From Astragalus membranaceus (lineage: Eukaryota; Streptophyta; Magnoliopsida; Fabales; Fabaceae): a stretch of 64,000 bases of DNA. Position 1 is the stretch's first letter, and the number at the start of each line of letters is the position of its first letter. A program made the position numbers and the translations under genes. Shown one piece after another: positions 31,361 to 42,774 of the stretch. The notes under the pieces were generated by a model. That model was not told the DNA's origin and made no database searches. It saw nothing but the letters and a program-made list of their open reading frames with translations. Location: positions 78,901,100-78,965,099 of the forward strand of contig CM076847.1 in NCBI GenBank assembly GCA_039519185.1. The letters are read 5' to 3'.

Positions 31361-33433
31361 TCAAATACAAAGAGCTTTGACATTTCCACTCTTTTTCCTT
31401 TTGTTGTTGGTAGAGGTACTTCCGGCTTTTCCTTTGGCTTCCTCAACTAGGGCTCTGCAGTACTCCACAAACTTGTACACCTCAAGCGGGGTGTTGAGGG
31501 GATACATCTCAGTTTCAGCTTTTCTTAATCTCCTGGGCATACCCACAAGAGCCTGGTTGACCAATTCTGATAGCTTGGAGAACCTATCCTTCCAGTGTTG
31601 AACTTCATCCCTCAGCTCTATGATGACTGCCTGCTCTTCAATCCTACCGAGCAGCTCAACATAGCGATGTTCCCAATACTGACTTTCATCCCTCACTTGA
31701 CGGTACGCATCACTGATGTGACAAAGACGCTCCTTCAACTCGTCAGAATCCTCTTGCTCTGTTCTTAGGGCCCGCTGATATTCCCTGAGGATGTTCTCAA
31801 AAGAGTCTCTCTCTTGCACAACACTGTCTAACTTACTCTCCCATTCAGCTTGTAACATGCGGGATTCTCTTTTTGACTTGGCAAGCAAGCTTTTCGCTGT
31901 CCTCTCTTCCATTTTTGCTTCATCCCATAACTCTTTCCACTGATTGGCTTCTTCCAGGGCCTTATTCTCTTTCAAGCTTCGTCTCTTGATTTCCTCCTTG
32001 GCTCCTTGCAGATACTTTTGAACTTCTAACTTGCTCTCCTCTTCCCCTTTTAGTTTCTGACTGAAACTCTCAATGGTAGCAGACTTCATGGCATTTTCTT
32101 CTTTCAACCTCTTGTTCTTCAGAGCCATCTTCTCTATCTCAGCTTGCAAATATTTCTTCTCTTCCTCTGCCTTCATCAGGGCCAACTTAACTTCGCCTAA
32201 TTCTTCGACAACAGGGGCACTGGCGTCTACTACTTCCCTCTCAACTTGCAGCTCTTTTTGGTAAGGCAGTTGAACATTCTGGATCCTTTTTTCGAGCCAC
32301 TGAGTGAAGGTGATACCACTAGTCCTCTGAGCGAGCTCTACTTTTCCCATGCGAACCACCGTACTCCAGGCTTGCAAGACCTTTCTAAGCAAACTGTCAT
32401 CTTTTGGTCCTCCTTCATAGATGTAAAGTGGGAATATCATCTCTTCAGTAGGCGAATTCCTCATTGGATACCCTAATTGCCTCAGAGTCAGAGATGGGTT
32501 GTAGTTGATGCATCCTTTAGTGCCCATCAGCGGGACATTTTGAAAATTACCACAGCGGAAGACTACCTTAGGCCTATCTTCCCAGCAAGATGAGAGATAC
32601 CAACGGATCGAGTGCTCATCTAGACCCCCTAGAAACTGGATCCATTCTTGAATACTCATAGCTTTCACCTCACAAGTTACAGCGTAGCTAATCAATTTTT
32701 CCCCTCGTGTTGGGTTGGTGAAGGCGTGAATGAGAAGCCATGCATACAACAGGTGAGAAGAGCAAGAGATTTTCTTCCTTCTCAACTCACAATGATGAGT
32801 GAAAGCAGAATAAGTGTCGGCAAGGATGGCGGGAATTGGATTGATGGGACTCTTCCTATTCTGAAAAGCTAGGAAAATACCAATAACGGTCACATCCACA
32901 TACCTCTCAATCTGCGGAAAGAGAACAACCCCAAAAATTGCTAAGGCTAAAACTCGCTTGAAGACGACCCAATTTTTACTTCTAGCATAGGCTTCCATTA
33001 AACCTTCAAGGTAACTCTGCGGGAATCCTATCACATTGTTTCTCTTTTGCTTTTGGAGCTTCAAATCCTCTACACTTACTTGTAATAATGCAGCGAACCC
33101 CTCATCTGTGTAGTACTGTTCTTGATACCGGTAGGGAGCAGTTTCTGTCTGAGTGAAACCCAAAATCTGCTGATATTCCTCCAATGTGGGTGCCATTTGA
33201 AAATTTTTGAAAAGAAAGCACCTGATTTCTGGGTCATAGAATCTACTCAAAGCCACAATAGCCTCGGTCTGCACCTCTAGCAACAACAACTTCCGGAGGT
33301 TCCCATAAGCATTATCAAACGATCCCCTTTCGATAGGTCCCATCAGGTCAACACATTTTTTCAGACTAGTCACATCTACCTTGTTTACAGCGGGGTACCT
33401 TGGAGTATACACCGTTTCCCTTCTAGATTCCAT
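31361..33433 (-). CDS. Element E ORF1 protein (Ogre extra ORF)
   Basis: The frame is open from 33541, but the likely start is the ATG at 33433 (MESRRETVYTPRYPAV), giving about 690 residues. The N-terminal ~400 residues form a compact domain like the plant-mobile-domain/DUF7745-type ORF1 of Ogre elements (WVVFKRVLALAIFGVVLFPQ, HHCELRRKKISCSSHLLYAW, WEDRPKVVFRCGNFQNVPLM). Residues about 410-650 are a long charged coiled coil, and the C-terminus is basic (NNKRKKSGN). It sits between the PBS and gag, the position that defines Ogre. Its function is not established. The frame is intact. Confidence 0.85.
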   Translation of the reverse strand: MESRRETVYTPRYPAVNKVDVTSLKKCVDLMGPIERGSFDNAYGNLRKLLLLEVQTEAIVALSRFYDPEIRCFLFKNFQMAPTLEEYQQILGFTQTETAPYRYQEQYYTDEGFAALLQVSVEDLKLQKQKRNNVIGFPQSYLEGLMEAYARSKNWVVFKRVLALAIFGVVLFPQIERYVDVTVIGIFLAFQNRKSPINPIPAILADTYSAFTHHCELRRKKISCSSHLLYAWLLIHAFTNPTRGEKLISYAVTCEVKAMSIQEWIQFLGGLDEHSIRWYLSSCWEDRPKVVFRCGNFQNVPLMGTKGCINYNPSLTLRQLGYPMRNSPTEEMIFPLYIYEGGPKDDSLLRKVLQAWSTVVRMGKVELAQRTSGITFTQWLEKRIQNVQLPYQKELQVEREVVDASAPVVEELGEVKLALMKAEEEKKYLQAEIEKMALKNKRLKEENAMKSATIESFSQKLKGEEESKLEVQKYLQGAKEEIKRRSLKENKALEEANQWKELWDEAKMEERTAKSLLAKSKRESRMLQAEWESKLDSVVQERDSFENILREYQRALRTEQEDSDELKERLCHISDAYRQVRDESQYWEHRYVELLGRIEEQAVIIELRDEVQHWKDRFSKLSELVNQALVGMPRRLRKAETEMYPLNTPLEVYKFVEYCRALVEEAKGKAGSTSTNNKRKKSGNVKALCI

Positions 33434-33541
33434 GCCGTATCTATGACAAAAATTTCTTATTACTTGGGGTTCTCGGTAAGCAAACCATGATGAAATGCAA
33501 AGATGCATGCGAAAACTATTGAAAATGTATGTTTTATGCAA

Positions 33542-34574
33542 AGGATGTGTGTAAATGATGATGATGTTCTATGTCTATGTAACTCAGAGACCAGCCCTTA
33601 TTGGCAGTGATTCAAGTTTTTTTGGAAAATGCGGGTCGTATGTTATTTCATATGGACCGGTATGAGAAAGGCTACAGCGGTAACTCTTTCACTCCCTCTC
33701 TTTTTTTTAAAAAGTGGTTCATATGTCACTTCATACCGACCGGCGACAGAAAGGTTACAACGGCAACTCTTTCTCTATTTTCTCTTTTTTCGAAAAATTT
33801 CCTTTTCTTTTTGAAAACGTGCCTAGTTTACAATGCAGCACACAATTTGGAAAGCCCTTGTGACCTAAAAAGGGGTGAGACCTACGATCTAGGGCAATTT
33901 AAAGGGTAATCCTTCCCTGTGGGTCTATTCACTCCCTTGCAAGGGCTACCAGAGCTAAATCTCTTTTATGATAACACCCACAACGATGGAATGCCATCTG
34001 GTGTGAGGTACCATAAAGAGCATACTCTGGCTGAAACTTTCGTGAGAGCAGAAGGACATCGGTCCAATTGGCAGTCACTACTCGTTTCCACTCTCCTAGG
34101 TGTTTTTCAGACCTTGGGTTTTAGGCCTCTCTCAAAGCTCATAATCATAAGGGGGTGAGTGTGTGTAGCGGGGACATACCGCCTAAAACTACCCACATAT
34201 ACCCCACCTGCGAAGGAAAACCCAGAACAGTCCAAACAATAACAAGCGATAACATGTTGTCTACACTAGGGTTCAATATCAAATTAACTACCCTAGGGTT
34301 TCAACAATAATCAAGTGCTTTGCTTTCCTCGAGAAAGGGGGCCAAGAAGAGAGGAACATAACAAGATGGGGGAAAAGCATGAGGGTACTAAGCACATAAG
34401 CGAAGACGAGAAAAATAAACATGGAAGGAGAGAAAGCAAATGCACATGCATACAACATGATAAGAAGAGCAAGCCGAAAAGGGATGTAAGTAACAAAGTA
34501 TCCAAATCACATCGATAGCACGCTAAACCACACATTTAATTAGTTAGGCTTGACCCACTTAAAAAAAAGAAAAA
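33542..34574 (-). other. Element E 5' untranslated region
   Basis: Spacer between PBS and ORF1. It contains an imperfect direct duplication of about 65 bp (about 33640-33700 and 33715-33775, each with ggttcatatgtcacttcata-like and aaaggctacagcggtaactc-like parts). No coding region is supported. Confidence 0.7.
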
Positions 34575-34592
34575 TCCCCAGTGAAGTCGCCA
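34575..34592 (-). other. Element E primer-binding site (tRNA-Arg type)
   Basis: Two bases inside the 5' LTR the minus strand reads tggcgacttcactgggga. This differs slightly from the tRNA-Arg-complementary PBS known for Ogre elements (tggcgactccactgggga). It primes minus-strand cDNA synthesis. Confidence 0.85.
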
Positions 34593-34594
34593 GC

Positions 34595-35820
34595 TGTTGC
34601 GCCCGAAAAAGTCCCCGAGGGAATCTATCTTCGTTTACAACTTTTTGAAAATCAATGAAGTCGCCACCAATATTTTTTTATAAGGAAAATATTGAAGAAA
34701 AACCTTTTGGAAAGCGGATGGCCTTTTGGAAAACCGGAAGATTTGGGTTCGGGGGTCGGTTAGGCATAGGGAAGGTTTTAGCACCCCACGCCTCCTTTCT
34801 ACCGAAAGGGAACCTTTAATTAAATGTGTGGTTTTAAGTGCGGATTTGGAAAATACTTAAATTTGCCCTTTTTTCGAAAAGAGAATGAAACGACTTAATG
34901 AAAATTTTTATTTTTGGCAAAAGTGTTTGTTGCTTTTTTTAGGAGAAAAAAAATGTTTTTAGTTTATTGTGCTTGACGGAGGATATCCGCTCCTACGTAT
35001 CTCCCGGTGCGATGGAGAACTCAAAGCTACGTAGTTCTGGTTTTTTTAAAAGGGTTTTTGTTTTTTAGTCTGTTTAGAGTTCTTTCGCAAAGAGGTTGAG
35101 CGTTCGCAGTGACCAAACAACAATGGTTTAGAGTGGCCGCGCTACTAACTCTTTTGAAAATGAAATTATCATTAACAACCAAACGGCAACGGCGCGAGTG
35201 ATGATTAATGATAATCGGTTTTTATTTTGAGTATCGAAAAGGTTTTCGCAATTGAAGAAGAGCGTTTGTGAGGACCAAACAACGACGGTTTAGAGTGGCC
35301 ACACTACTAGCTCCCACAGGAATGAAATCATCACCCATAATCAAACGGCAACGACGCGAGTGATCATTAGTGATGATTAATTTCGATTTCGACGTTTGAA
35401 AAGATTTGTTTTTGAAAAGTGTTTTTGTTGATTTCGACGTTTTGAAAACATTTGTTTTCGATGTCAGAAAATATTTGTTTAGGGAAAGGAAATATATTTC
35501 TTAAAAGGAGAAACAGTGGATGTAATAGTAAAATGGGGGTGCGAATAAAAGGAGGGCTGTATTATCAAAAATGGGGTGTGCAGAGAATGAAGCCCAATTC
35601 GCATGGGAGGGCCCAGTTAGCGAAACTGGGCTTAAGTGACAAAAAGGGCCTTATGCTTGAGCCTGGGGGGTGTAAATAACAATTTACTTGTTTCTTAAAA
35701 AAAAGTTTTACTTACCACTCCCTTTTTACTAATGAAAGCTTTTTTGTTCTTTTTTTTTGAGATTCTTTTGTTATTATTTTTTTGGTTGAGATAATTTTTG
35801 GTTGGAAAAGAATAAATAAT

Positions 35821-35851
<31 letters not shown>

Positions 35852-37662
35852 CGAAAAAAAAAAAAAATCAGTTTATTTGTTAAAAAAAATGTTTTATTTA
35901 CCCTTTTTTATTAGTTGCTAGGAAAAGATTTTTGAGAAGTGTTTTTTGTTGGTATTTGGTATAAAAGAGATCTATCAATTATTTAGAGAAACATTTTATC
36001 TTAAATCTTTTTTGATTCTTTTGATACCTAATCCTTTTTTAATATTAGAAGAAAAATTGCTATATTTCTTATTGCTATTATTTTGATGACAATCATTATT
36101 GTTGATAAAAAAGATATTTGCTACATTTCTTCAAAGAGAAACATGACATTCAAGGATAAGCAATCAAATTGAACTATTCTTATTTTAAAACAACAAGAGC
36201 ATCAAAATATAAAGCATCTATAAAAAAAATCTAACATTCAATCTCTCAAAATCTCAAAACACCATATGCGCGAATATGAACAAAAGGATTTGCGAGACAA
36301 CAAATTTACATTGATCAAAAATAGAGATGCAAAGATCATGAGATAGAACAAGAAATTTAAGAGTGAATACTAAACCAACCTTGAATAATGAACCTTTTGG
36401 TGAGGCCTTACCAACAATAACAACAACAACAAAAAAAATAAAACTATGAAAATTTTAGTGGAGGAAAAAAAAACGAAAAATAATCTCTCTCTCACAGAAA
36501 CTTTCTCCAAATCCGCTTTTACTCCTTCTTGCTCCTGGATCTTCAAGGTTTCGAACTCTCACCCCCTCCTCTCCAAAAAAAAAGTCTCTCCCTACCTCAA
36601 AACCGAAACCCTATTTATACTAAAACTTCATCTTGTAGTTGTGAAGTAGAAGTGATGTTTGCTTCTTTTCTTTTCTTTGATGGAGTGTGGGAGTGTATGA
36701 GAGAAAGAGGGTTGAGTGTGTGAAAGGATGAGAGTGGGTATGTGATGTGTGAGGGTGAGGGAGAGAGAGAGATGGCCGTAGGGGGGGGGAGGGTTGAGTG
36801 TGTGAGTGTGTGAGAGAGTGAGTTGAGTGATGTGTGAGGGAGAGAGAGAGATGGCCGTAGGGGGGGAGGGTTGAGTGTGTGAGTGTGTGAGAGAGTGAGT
36901 TGAGTGATGTGTGAGGGAGAGAGAGAGATGGCCGTAGGGGGGGGAGGGTTGAGTGTGTGAGTGTGTGAGAGAGTGATGTGTGAGGGAGAGAGAAAGAAAA
37001 GGGGCGTAGGGAGTGAGAGAAAAGAGAGAGAGCCGTTGGGAGAGGGAGTGATGGGAAGGGTGGAGTGTATGGGGAAGTGGATGTGGGGAAGTGGGATTGA
37101 GAGTTCCAAGGAGGGAATCAAGGAGAGTGGGGGGCAGATTTCTAGGGAGGAGAGAGGGGATGAATGTGGATGATTTTTAAGGCTAGGGGGGAGAGTGAAT
37201 GTAGACACATTTTAGGGTTAAGGGGGAGAGTGAATGTGGACACATTTTAGGGTTAAGGGGGGAGGTATGCGAATTAGGGTTTAGTTGGAGTGGGTTGGAT
37301 GGAGTTGGGTGTTGGGTCATGGGTTGGATATGGGTTAGGGTTAGGATATGGATTGGGTTTGGTGGAGGAGTTGGATTGGGTTAGGTCTAGGGTTATGCGA
37401 ATTGGGCATAAGGTTTGGTGGAGGAGTGGGCTTTAGATGGCTCAATCCTAAATGCACCTCTATATGTTTTTTTACAAACCTCCCTTATTTCCTCCTTTGC
37501 TTATTTTGTTTCTTTACTTCTAATTATTATTATTTTTTCAAAAATTGGAACTTGTAGCAAACTAAAATAAAATAAAGCATGGCATGAAAATAAAATAATT
37601 ATTTTTTATTAAAAATAGATAAAATTTCTTATTTTTGGATAGGACAAAATTAGGGTGTTACA
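34595..37662 (-). repeat. Element E 5' LTR
   Basis: 3068 bp, nearly identical to 19240-22298, with the same subrepeat array. Differences seen are scattered single substitutions and copy-number changes in A, T, G and aaat runs. Confidence 0.95.
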
Positions 37663-37667
37663 CGTAG

Positions 37668-37793
37668 GAGAGCCGGAACGGCGTTTCTCCTGTAGAGCTT
37701 TCAAGGGTGGTCCTGTAAGCCCATAAGACGTAAGGTAGTTCCTCTGCCCAGTTTCCTTTAGCATCGTCAAGCCGTTTTTTTAAGCCATTGAGA
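37668..37793 (-). pseudogene. Element A integrase fragment upstream of insertion E
   Basis: The minus strand reads LLNGLKKRLDDAKGNWAEEL then PYVLWAYRTTLESSTGETPF, the conserved integrase segment after the catalytic Glu. It abuts insertion E on one side and the inverted aORF copy on the other, at the short shared sequence ggcttcaa. The catalytic D and E residues are not present in element A. Confidence 0.88.
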
Positions 37794-39645
37794 AGCACTT
37801 TGAAGCCGCCCTTTCTTCCTCATCCTTCTTCAAAGCTTCTTCAAACTCGGTCACCCGCTTTTCAAGACCCAGAATCCTCTCTTTAGCTTCGCCTTCCGAA
37901 GTTTCTAACTCCTTGACCCGAAGGGCCAGGTCTTCAGCTCGCTTCTCAGCGCCATCCCTATAGCAACTTTTAGCTCATCCCTTTCATGTTGTAGTTTGGT
38001 AAGGTTGGCTTGCGTTTTGATCAAAGCAGCAGACTTCTCCTCCAAAATCTTTAAAACTTTCTCCAATTGAGCTTTCTCAGCATTCAATTCCTCTATACAC
38101 AGACAAAAATTGCATAAATCAAACAAGACAAAGAGAAAAAGAGTCGGTATAATCGAAATAGCAAAAGTACCTTTCGCCCGACGTTCCATTTCCTCCCGTT
38201 TGGACTTTGCAATCTCGGCCAAATGTAAAAACACTTGCGTCGAGGCCATAACTGGGTCGGCCCGGTACTCTTCGAAGTTCTTCTTCAAAAACTCGGCATC
38301 TAAAGGAATGTCGCTAGCCTTATACTTTTTGAATGCTCCCGACTTTTCCTGCTAGTTTTTGTGTTACCCCCACGATTGGACCGGACCCTTTTTCCAAGAT
38401 TCTGAGGGGACGACACGACATTCAGGGGGAGGGCGATCCATTTGACTAGCCCGCCTATGTCGCGACCGAAGCTGAAGATTGGTATTTTGATCCTCCAGAT
38501 CCTTCTGAAAAATAGTGTTGATCGGGGTGGCATGAACATCTCTTTAACGAATAGGAGAGGTCTGAGGGATCGTTTCAGCCTCGTCCACAAGATTAACAAC
38601 CCCAACATCCTCTTCAGCAAGGGACTTCAAAAAATCGAACTTCTCGTCGGCCATGGTATCTGCAAAGAAAGAAGAAAACAAAACACTTTTAGAACAGTTA
38701 AAACGAGCAAAAACATAAAATACCCAAATATTCGATGACTTACCTAAAACCCTCAAAACGGTCGATCTTTTCCTGGCTTTGACCAAACGGTCAGTAGGAA
38801 AACCTCGAAATTTCTCTTTGGTATACGACACCCGAGCTGCAATAAAGATCAGAATCTTTTTGGTTATTTTGTCTTCATCACTCAGCTGTGACTCACCAAC
38901 AGAGTAAGCTCCCGGGGGAGGATTATAATGGCCGAGGCTCCAACCAATGTGAAACTTTGTGGACTCCAAAGATTGCCCGTCTTCACTGAACTTTCCCACG
39001 CAGTCTATTGCCTTATCATTAACAGGCTCAACAAAGAAGAAAAACTCCTTCCATCTCTTTTTCAGGGAGTCGGTATAAGGTCGGAAAATTTTAGTGTTCC
39101 TCTTGGAACGAAGACTCACGTGCTCGCGACTATCGGATCCTTCCACCAATTTTTTGTTCCGATTAACTTCAAACAAATGGAAGAAAAGGCTAGACGACAC
39201 CGGTCTATCCAAGGCGCGACACACCAGCTCAAACGCCCGCAGAAATGCCCACGCATTGGGATGAATTTGTGAAGGAGCCAAATCCAACCGACCCAGCATT
39301 GTTTGTTGAAGACAGGTAAAGGAGTGATAACAATATCGTACATAACGAACTTTAGGGCGGAATCCCAAACAACTACATGCTCATTCTCCTTCATCCCTTC
39401 AACGATCCACAATTGCTCCTTCCGACCCATAATTTTCCGGGCTACTCGACTCAAATATACCCGGACTGGTACAGAGACCGAATCTGCAGCAAGGCGCTCG
39501 AAACCCACGAATATACCCGAGGGATCGCCAAAGGATATAAAAGGGGGGACATCGACGGCTCCAGGACCGGTGCTAGAATACTCATCCGACACCGTTTCAC
39601 CATCCTGAGAAGTTTGATATTCACCCTCGGCCTCGTCGTCTATAC

Positions 39646-41658
39646 TAGGGGTGTTCGCGGTGCGGTTTGGTTCGGTTTTGAGCAAAAAAGTGCACCAAAC
39701 CGCGAGGTAAAAAATAGATGCGGTTTGGTTTGGTTCGGTTGGCTTCAAAAAAAAAACCAAACCAAACCAAAGCGGTTTGGATTGGTTCGGTTTTGTTCGG
39801 TTTTTGACGAGACAAAATAATTAACCTGGCAATATAATTCAACAATTCAACATAAAATCAGTGCACAATTCAATATAATTCACCGCACAGCACCTGGCAA
39901 AATAAATCAACATAATTCAAAATATAATGTTCCACAATTCAACAGTGCATGGTCTCCAACATAATTCAAAATATAATGTTCCACAATTCAACAGTGCACC
40001 TGCGGGCTACGCATTCAACATAATTCAAAATATAATGTTCCACAATTCTTAATCAGCAGTGCATGGTCTCCAGCATAATTCAACAAGTCTCCAAACATAA
40101 TTCAACAAGTCTTCAAACAGAAAATAAAATCTAATTTTGGGGAAACTTCTTACATTGTTTCTCCAAATGTTTTTTTAAAGTAGTGGTACCATTTATATGT
40201 GAATCACATGCATAAGATGCCCCACACCAATTACATTTAGCCCGTTTATTTGAAGCATTCTTTGTAAAATATTCCCAAACCCAAGATTTAGGCCTACAAG
40301 GTTTTCGTTTACCTGGATCTCCACCATTAGGTTCTTCATTTGCATTTGTAGGTGCTTCTCTGGTTTTCCTCTTCTTTTGAGGATTGGAACCTTCCACGGT
40401 TTCCAAATTAATAGCTTGCGGTTCCGTTGTTGGCATGAGTGAAGGGCTATTTTCAGCCTGCAAATGACATAAAATAGAACACTAGATAAAGTAAGAATGG
40501 CAACTACGGCAGCAACTATTCAGATTCATTAAATTGTGATATGGGAGTAATTACCTGATTTTCGATCACAGAAACATCTGGGGCAGCAACTACGGCAGCA
40601 ACTGAGTTTACTTCGGTATCAACGGTCATGTCTAAACAATGATATAACAATGTAATAACATAATCAGGCACAAGCACCATGAAAAAACAATCGAATCATA
40701 ATCAAACAGTAATGTAACATAACTGGCTTGCCAAACAGTAATAACATAACTGAGATTCACAAACCGTAATAAATGAAACTGATAAAATGAAACTAATAAC
40801 ATAACTGAGATTCACAATGATATAACAGTAATAACATAACTGAGATTCACAAATCGGTAATAAAATGAACTGATAATAAAATGAATAAATCGAACCTGTG
40901 AGAGAGATGAGATTAGTAACGCGTTGAGAGAGAGAGAGAGATCAGTACGCGTTGTGGAGTGAATCGTGAGTTGATCGTGAATCGTGGGTCGTGAATCGTG
41001 GGTCGTGAATCGTGAGTGAGTCGTTAGTGAACTGAAGCGTGGTGGCTGCGATGACTTGAGTTGAGGCGGTGGCTGCGTTCAGTGCGTTGAGTTGAGAGAG
41101 TGAGTGAATCGTGGGTTGTGGGTTGTGGTGGGCGGTGGCTGCGTTGCGTTGAGTTGAGGCGGTGGCTGCGTTCAGTGCGTTGCGTTGCGTTCAGTTGCGT
41201 TGCGTTGAGTTGTGGTGGTGGCTGCGCTACGTTTTCGGTTTTCCTGGTGGTGGCTGCGTTGAGAGTTGAGACTGAGAGAGTGAGTTGTGAGAGTGAGAGC
41301 ACTGCTGCGTGAATTCAGAAGTCAGATAGGGTTGAGAATGAGAGGCAAGCTGCGTGAATTCTGAATCTGATGGGCTGCGTCCTGCGTCGTGAGTGTTTTT
41401 ATTTTTTGGTCCAATAGAGTACGTATTGGGCTGGGCTGCGTATAATTAAAAAAAATGAAATAATAAATAGGATTTTAGCGGTTTGGTTTGGTTCGGTTCG
41501 GTTTCTGAAATGAGAACCGAGAACCGAACCGAACCGCTCGGTGCAGTGAAAAACAAAACCGAACTAAACCGCTAGAAATCGATTTTTTGCGGTTTTCGGT
41601 TTGGTTTGGTTCGGTTTGCGGTTCTCCTATTGGTTTGGTTCGGTTTTGAACACCCCTA
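39646..41658 (-). mobile_element. hAT element with BED-only coding capacity
   Basis: Inverted termini taggggtgttc/gaacacccctа are flanked by the perfect 8-bp duplication gtctatac (39638-39645 and 41659-41666). Subterminal regions at both ends are packed with ggtttggttcggtt motifs. 2013 bp. The interior keeps a two-exon BED zinc-finger gene (40131-40629, minus) but no catalytic transposase. The part near the right end (40940-41300) is rich in short gtgaatcgtg/gttgagttg tandem repeats. Confidence 0.93.
40131..40629 (-). CDS. BED-type zinc-finger protein of a hAT element, truncated transposase
   Basis: Exon 1 (40629-40555, MTVDTEVNSVAAVV...) ends at donor cag|gtaatt. Exon 2 (40457-40131) follows acceptor atttgcag, giving 133 residues in frame. 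A basic KKRKTRE patch precedes the BED finger (about residues 84-128): paired aromatic residues in SWVWEYFTK, CNWC, then H and C in LKKHLEKQC. It stops after KKFPQN, before any hAT catalytic domain. BED fingers bind transposon ends, so the product could occupy termini without cutting (inference). Promoter not identified; exon 1 is inferred from splice signals only. Confidence 0.7.
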
Positions 41659-42255
41659 GTCTATACGACCCTCAGCATCGTCGTCCATACGACCTTCCGC
41701 GCCGTCACCATGACGTTCTTCAGTACCATCATCCATACGACCTTCGGCATCGGTATTCTCGGAGCATTGTGTGGAAGAGCTTTTTTGTCCTACTTCCTCA
41801 GAAGAGTCTGATCCCACCGACACTACTTCCACCGCGTCCGCAGCTTCCGACCTACCGCCAGAAGAGTTATCATCAACCTCAAGATCGCCCCCTTCATGCT
41901 CATCATTATCACCCTCTGGAGAATTATCGTCGACTTCAACGTCGCATCCACTTGTTCACTTGTGGGAGCCGAACCTGGTTGATCTTGAACCTCGAGAACG
42001 ACAGGCACGGTATTACCTTTTGGAGTTTTGGTTTCGGAAGCCTTCAACTTCGCAAACTGAGGGCGACTTTCGATATAAACTCTGCGGGTTTGTTTTGTTC
42101 TCACCAGAACCGGCCCTGCGGGGTAGGGGTATGAGATGTCAGGATTAAGCGACTCAATGGGTCCTCAACAAAGCCAGAACCCGATCTGACGACCCCCACC
42201 CCGTGTTAACATTAAAAGACAGGGGGAAGCCCGAGATAATATAAAAAGGGAAATG

Positions 42256-42774
42256 TTAAGAGATTCTAACCTCGGCCGTTTTGAAATGAGCTAGAAGCTC
42301 GCAGACCTGGGTTAAATATTTCTGTAAGATCGGATCTTTTGTCGTATAGGAGTTCCCGATCTGAGAAACAACTAATAAGGAGTCGGTACATAAATTGACC
42401 TGAGTAACTCGAAGGTCAATCGCGAAGCATAATCCTGCAATGCAAGCTTCGTATTCTGCTTGATTGTTTGAAGTTTGAAAACTGAATGTGAGGGAAACCA
42501 CTATGACAACACCGTCAGGGCTTTCAAGCATCAGCCCGGCTCCGCTGCCTTTTGGGTTTGAGGAGCCATCCACGTGTAGGATCCATACGTTGTTTTCAGG
42601 ATCGGCGGGGGTCATTTCTGCTACAAAATCCATGAGGACTTGGCCCTTCATGGTCGTCCAGGTTTTATATTTGATCTCGAACTCAGATAGCTCGACCGCC
42701 CATTTGATCATTCTTCCGGCGAGGTCAGGTCTGTGTAAGATTTGTCGTATGGGATAGTTAGTTCGTACAACCAC
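42256..42774 (-). pseudogene. Element A RNase H (both modules, truncated)
   Basis: The minus strand carries the end of the first RNase H (PIRQILHRPDLAGRMIKWAV, ELSEFEIKYKTW) and most of the archaeal-type second RNase H (WILHVDGSSNPKGSGAGLML, TSNNQAEYEACIAGL, VNLCTDSLLVVSQIG). The frame runs into foreign sequence at about 42275 (…AHFKTAE|VRIS-stop), the junction with the inverted aORF copy. Upstream it is separated from RT by solo LTR C. Confidence 0.88.

Larger units (their letters stand above)
19240..37662 (-). mobile_element. Element E: nearly intact Ogre-type Ty3/gypsy retrotransposon
   Basis: Has 3.06-kb LTRs at both ends and a perfect 5-bp duplication cgtag (19235-19239 and 37663-37667). 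A PBS like tRNA-Arg follows the 5' LTR, an extra ORF1 precedes gag, an intron separates protease from RT, and two RNase H modules and an integrase follow. Extra ORF1, tRNA-Arg PBS and the pro-RT intron together define Ogre in the Tat lineage. Its 18.4 kb is inserted into element A's integrase in the same orientation. The LTRs differ by roughly ten substitutions plus a few length changes in simple repeats, so insertion is recent. Confidence 0.93.
37793..42275 (-). repeat. Inverted-repeat arm 2 with broken aORF copy, interrupted by hAT
   Basis: Inverted copy of 15388-17862. The minus strand carries the same aORF pieces: the acidic N-terminus (about 42100-41670 and, beyond the hAT, 39640-39480), the middle domain (FRPYTDSLKKRWKEFFFFVE) and the coiled coil near 38288-37905. 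It keeps the frame where arm 1 has an extra base near 16183, but it has its own shift near 39315, where 23 bases present in arm 1 are absent or altered. Neither copy is intact. It sits inside A's pol, replacing the end of RNase H and most of integrase. Confidence 0.88.

Noticed and set aside
41100..41312. Cys/Val-rich small open frame in the hAT (plus strand)
   Set aside because: It is a translation of gttgagttg/gtggctgcg short tandem repeats and has no plausible start context.
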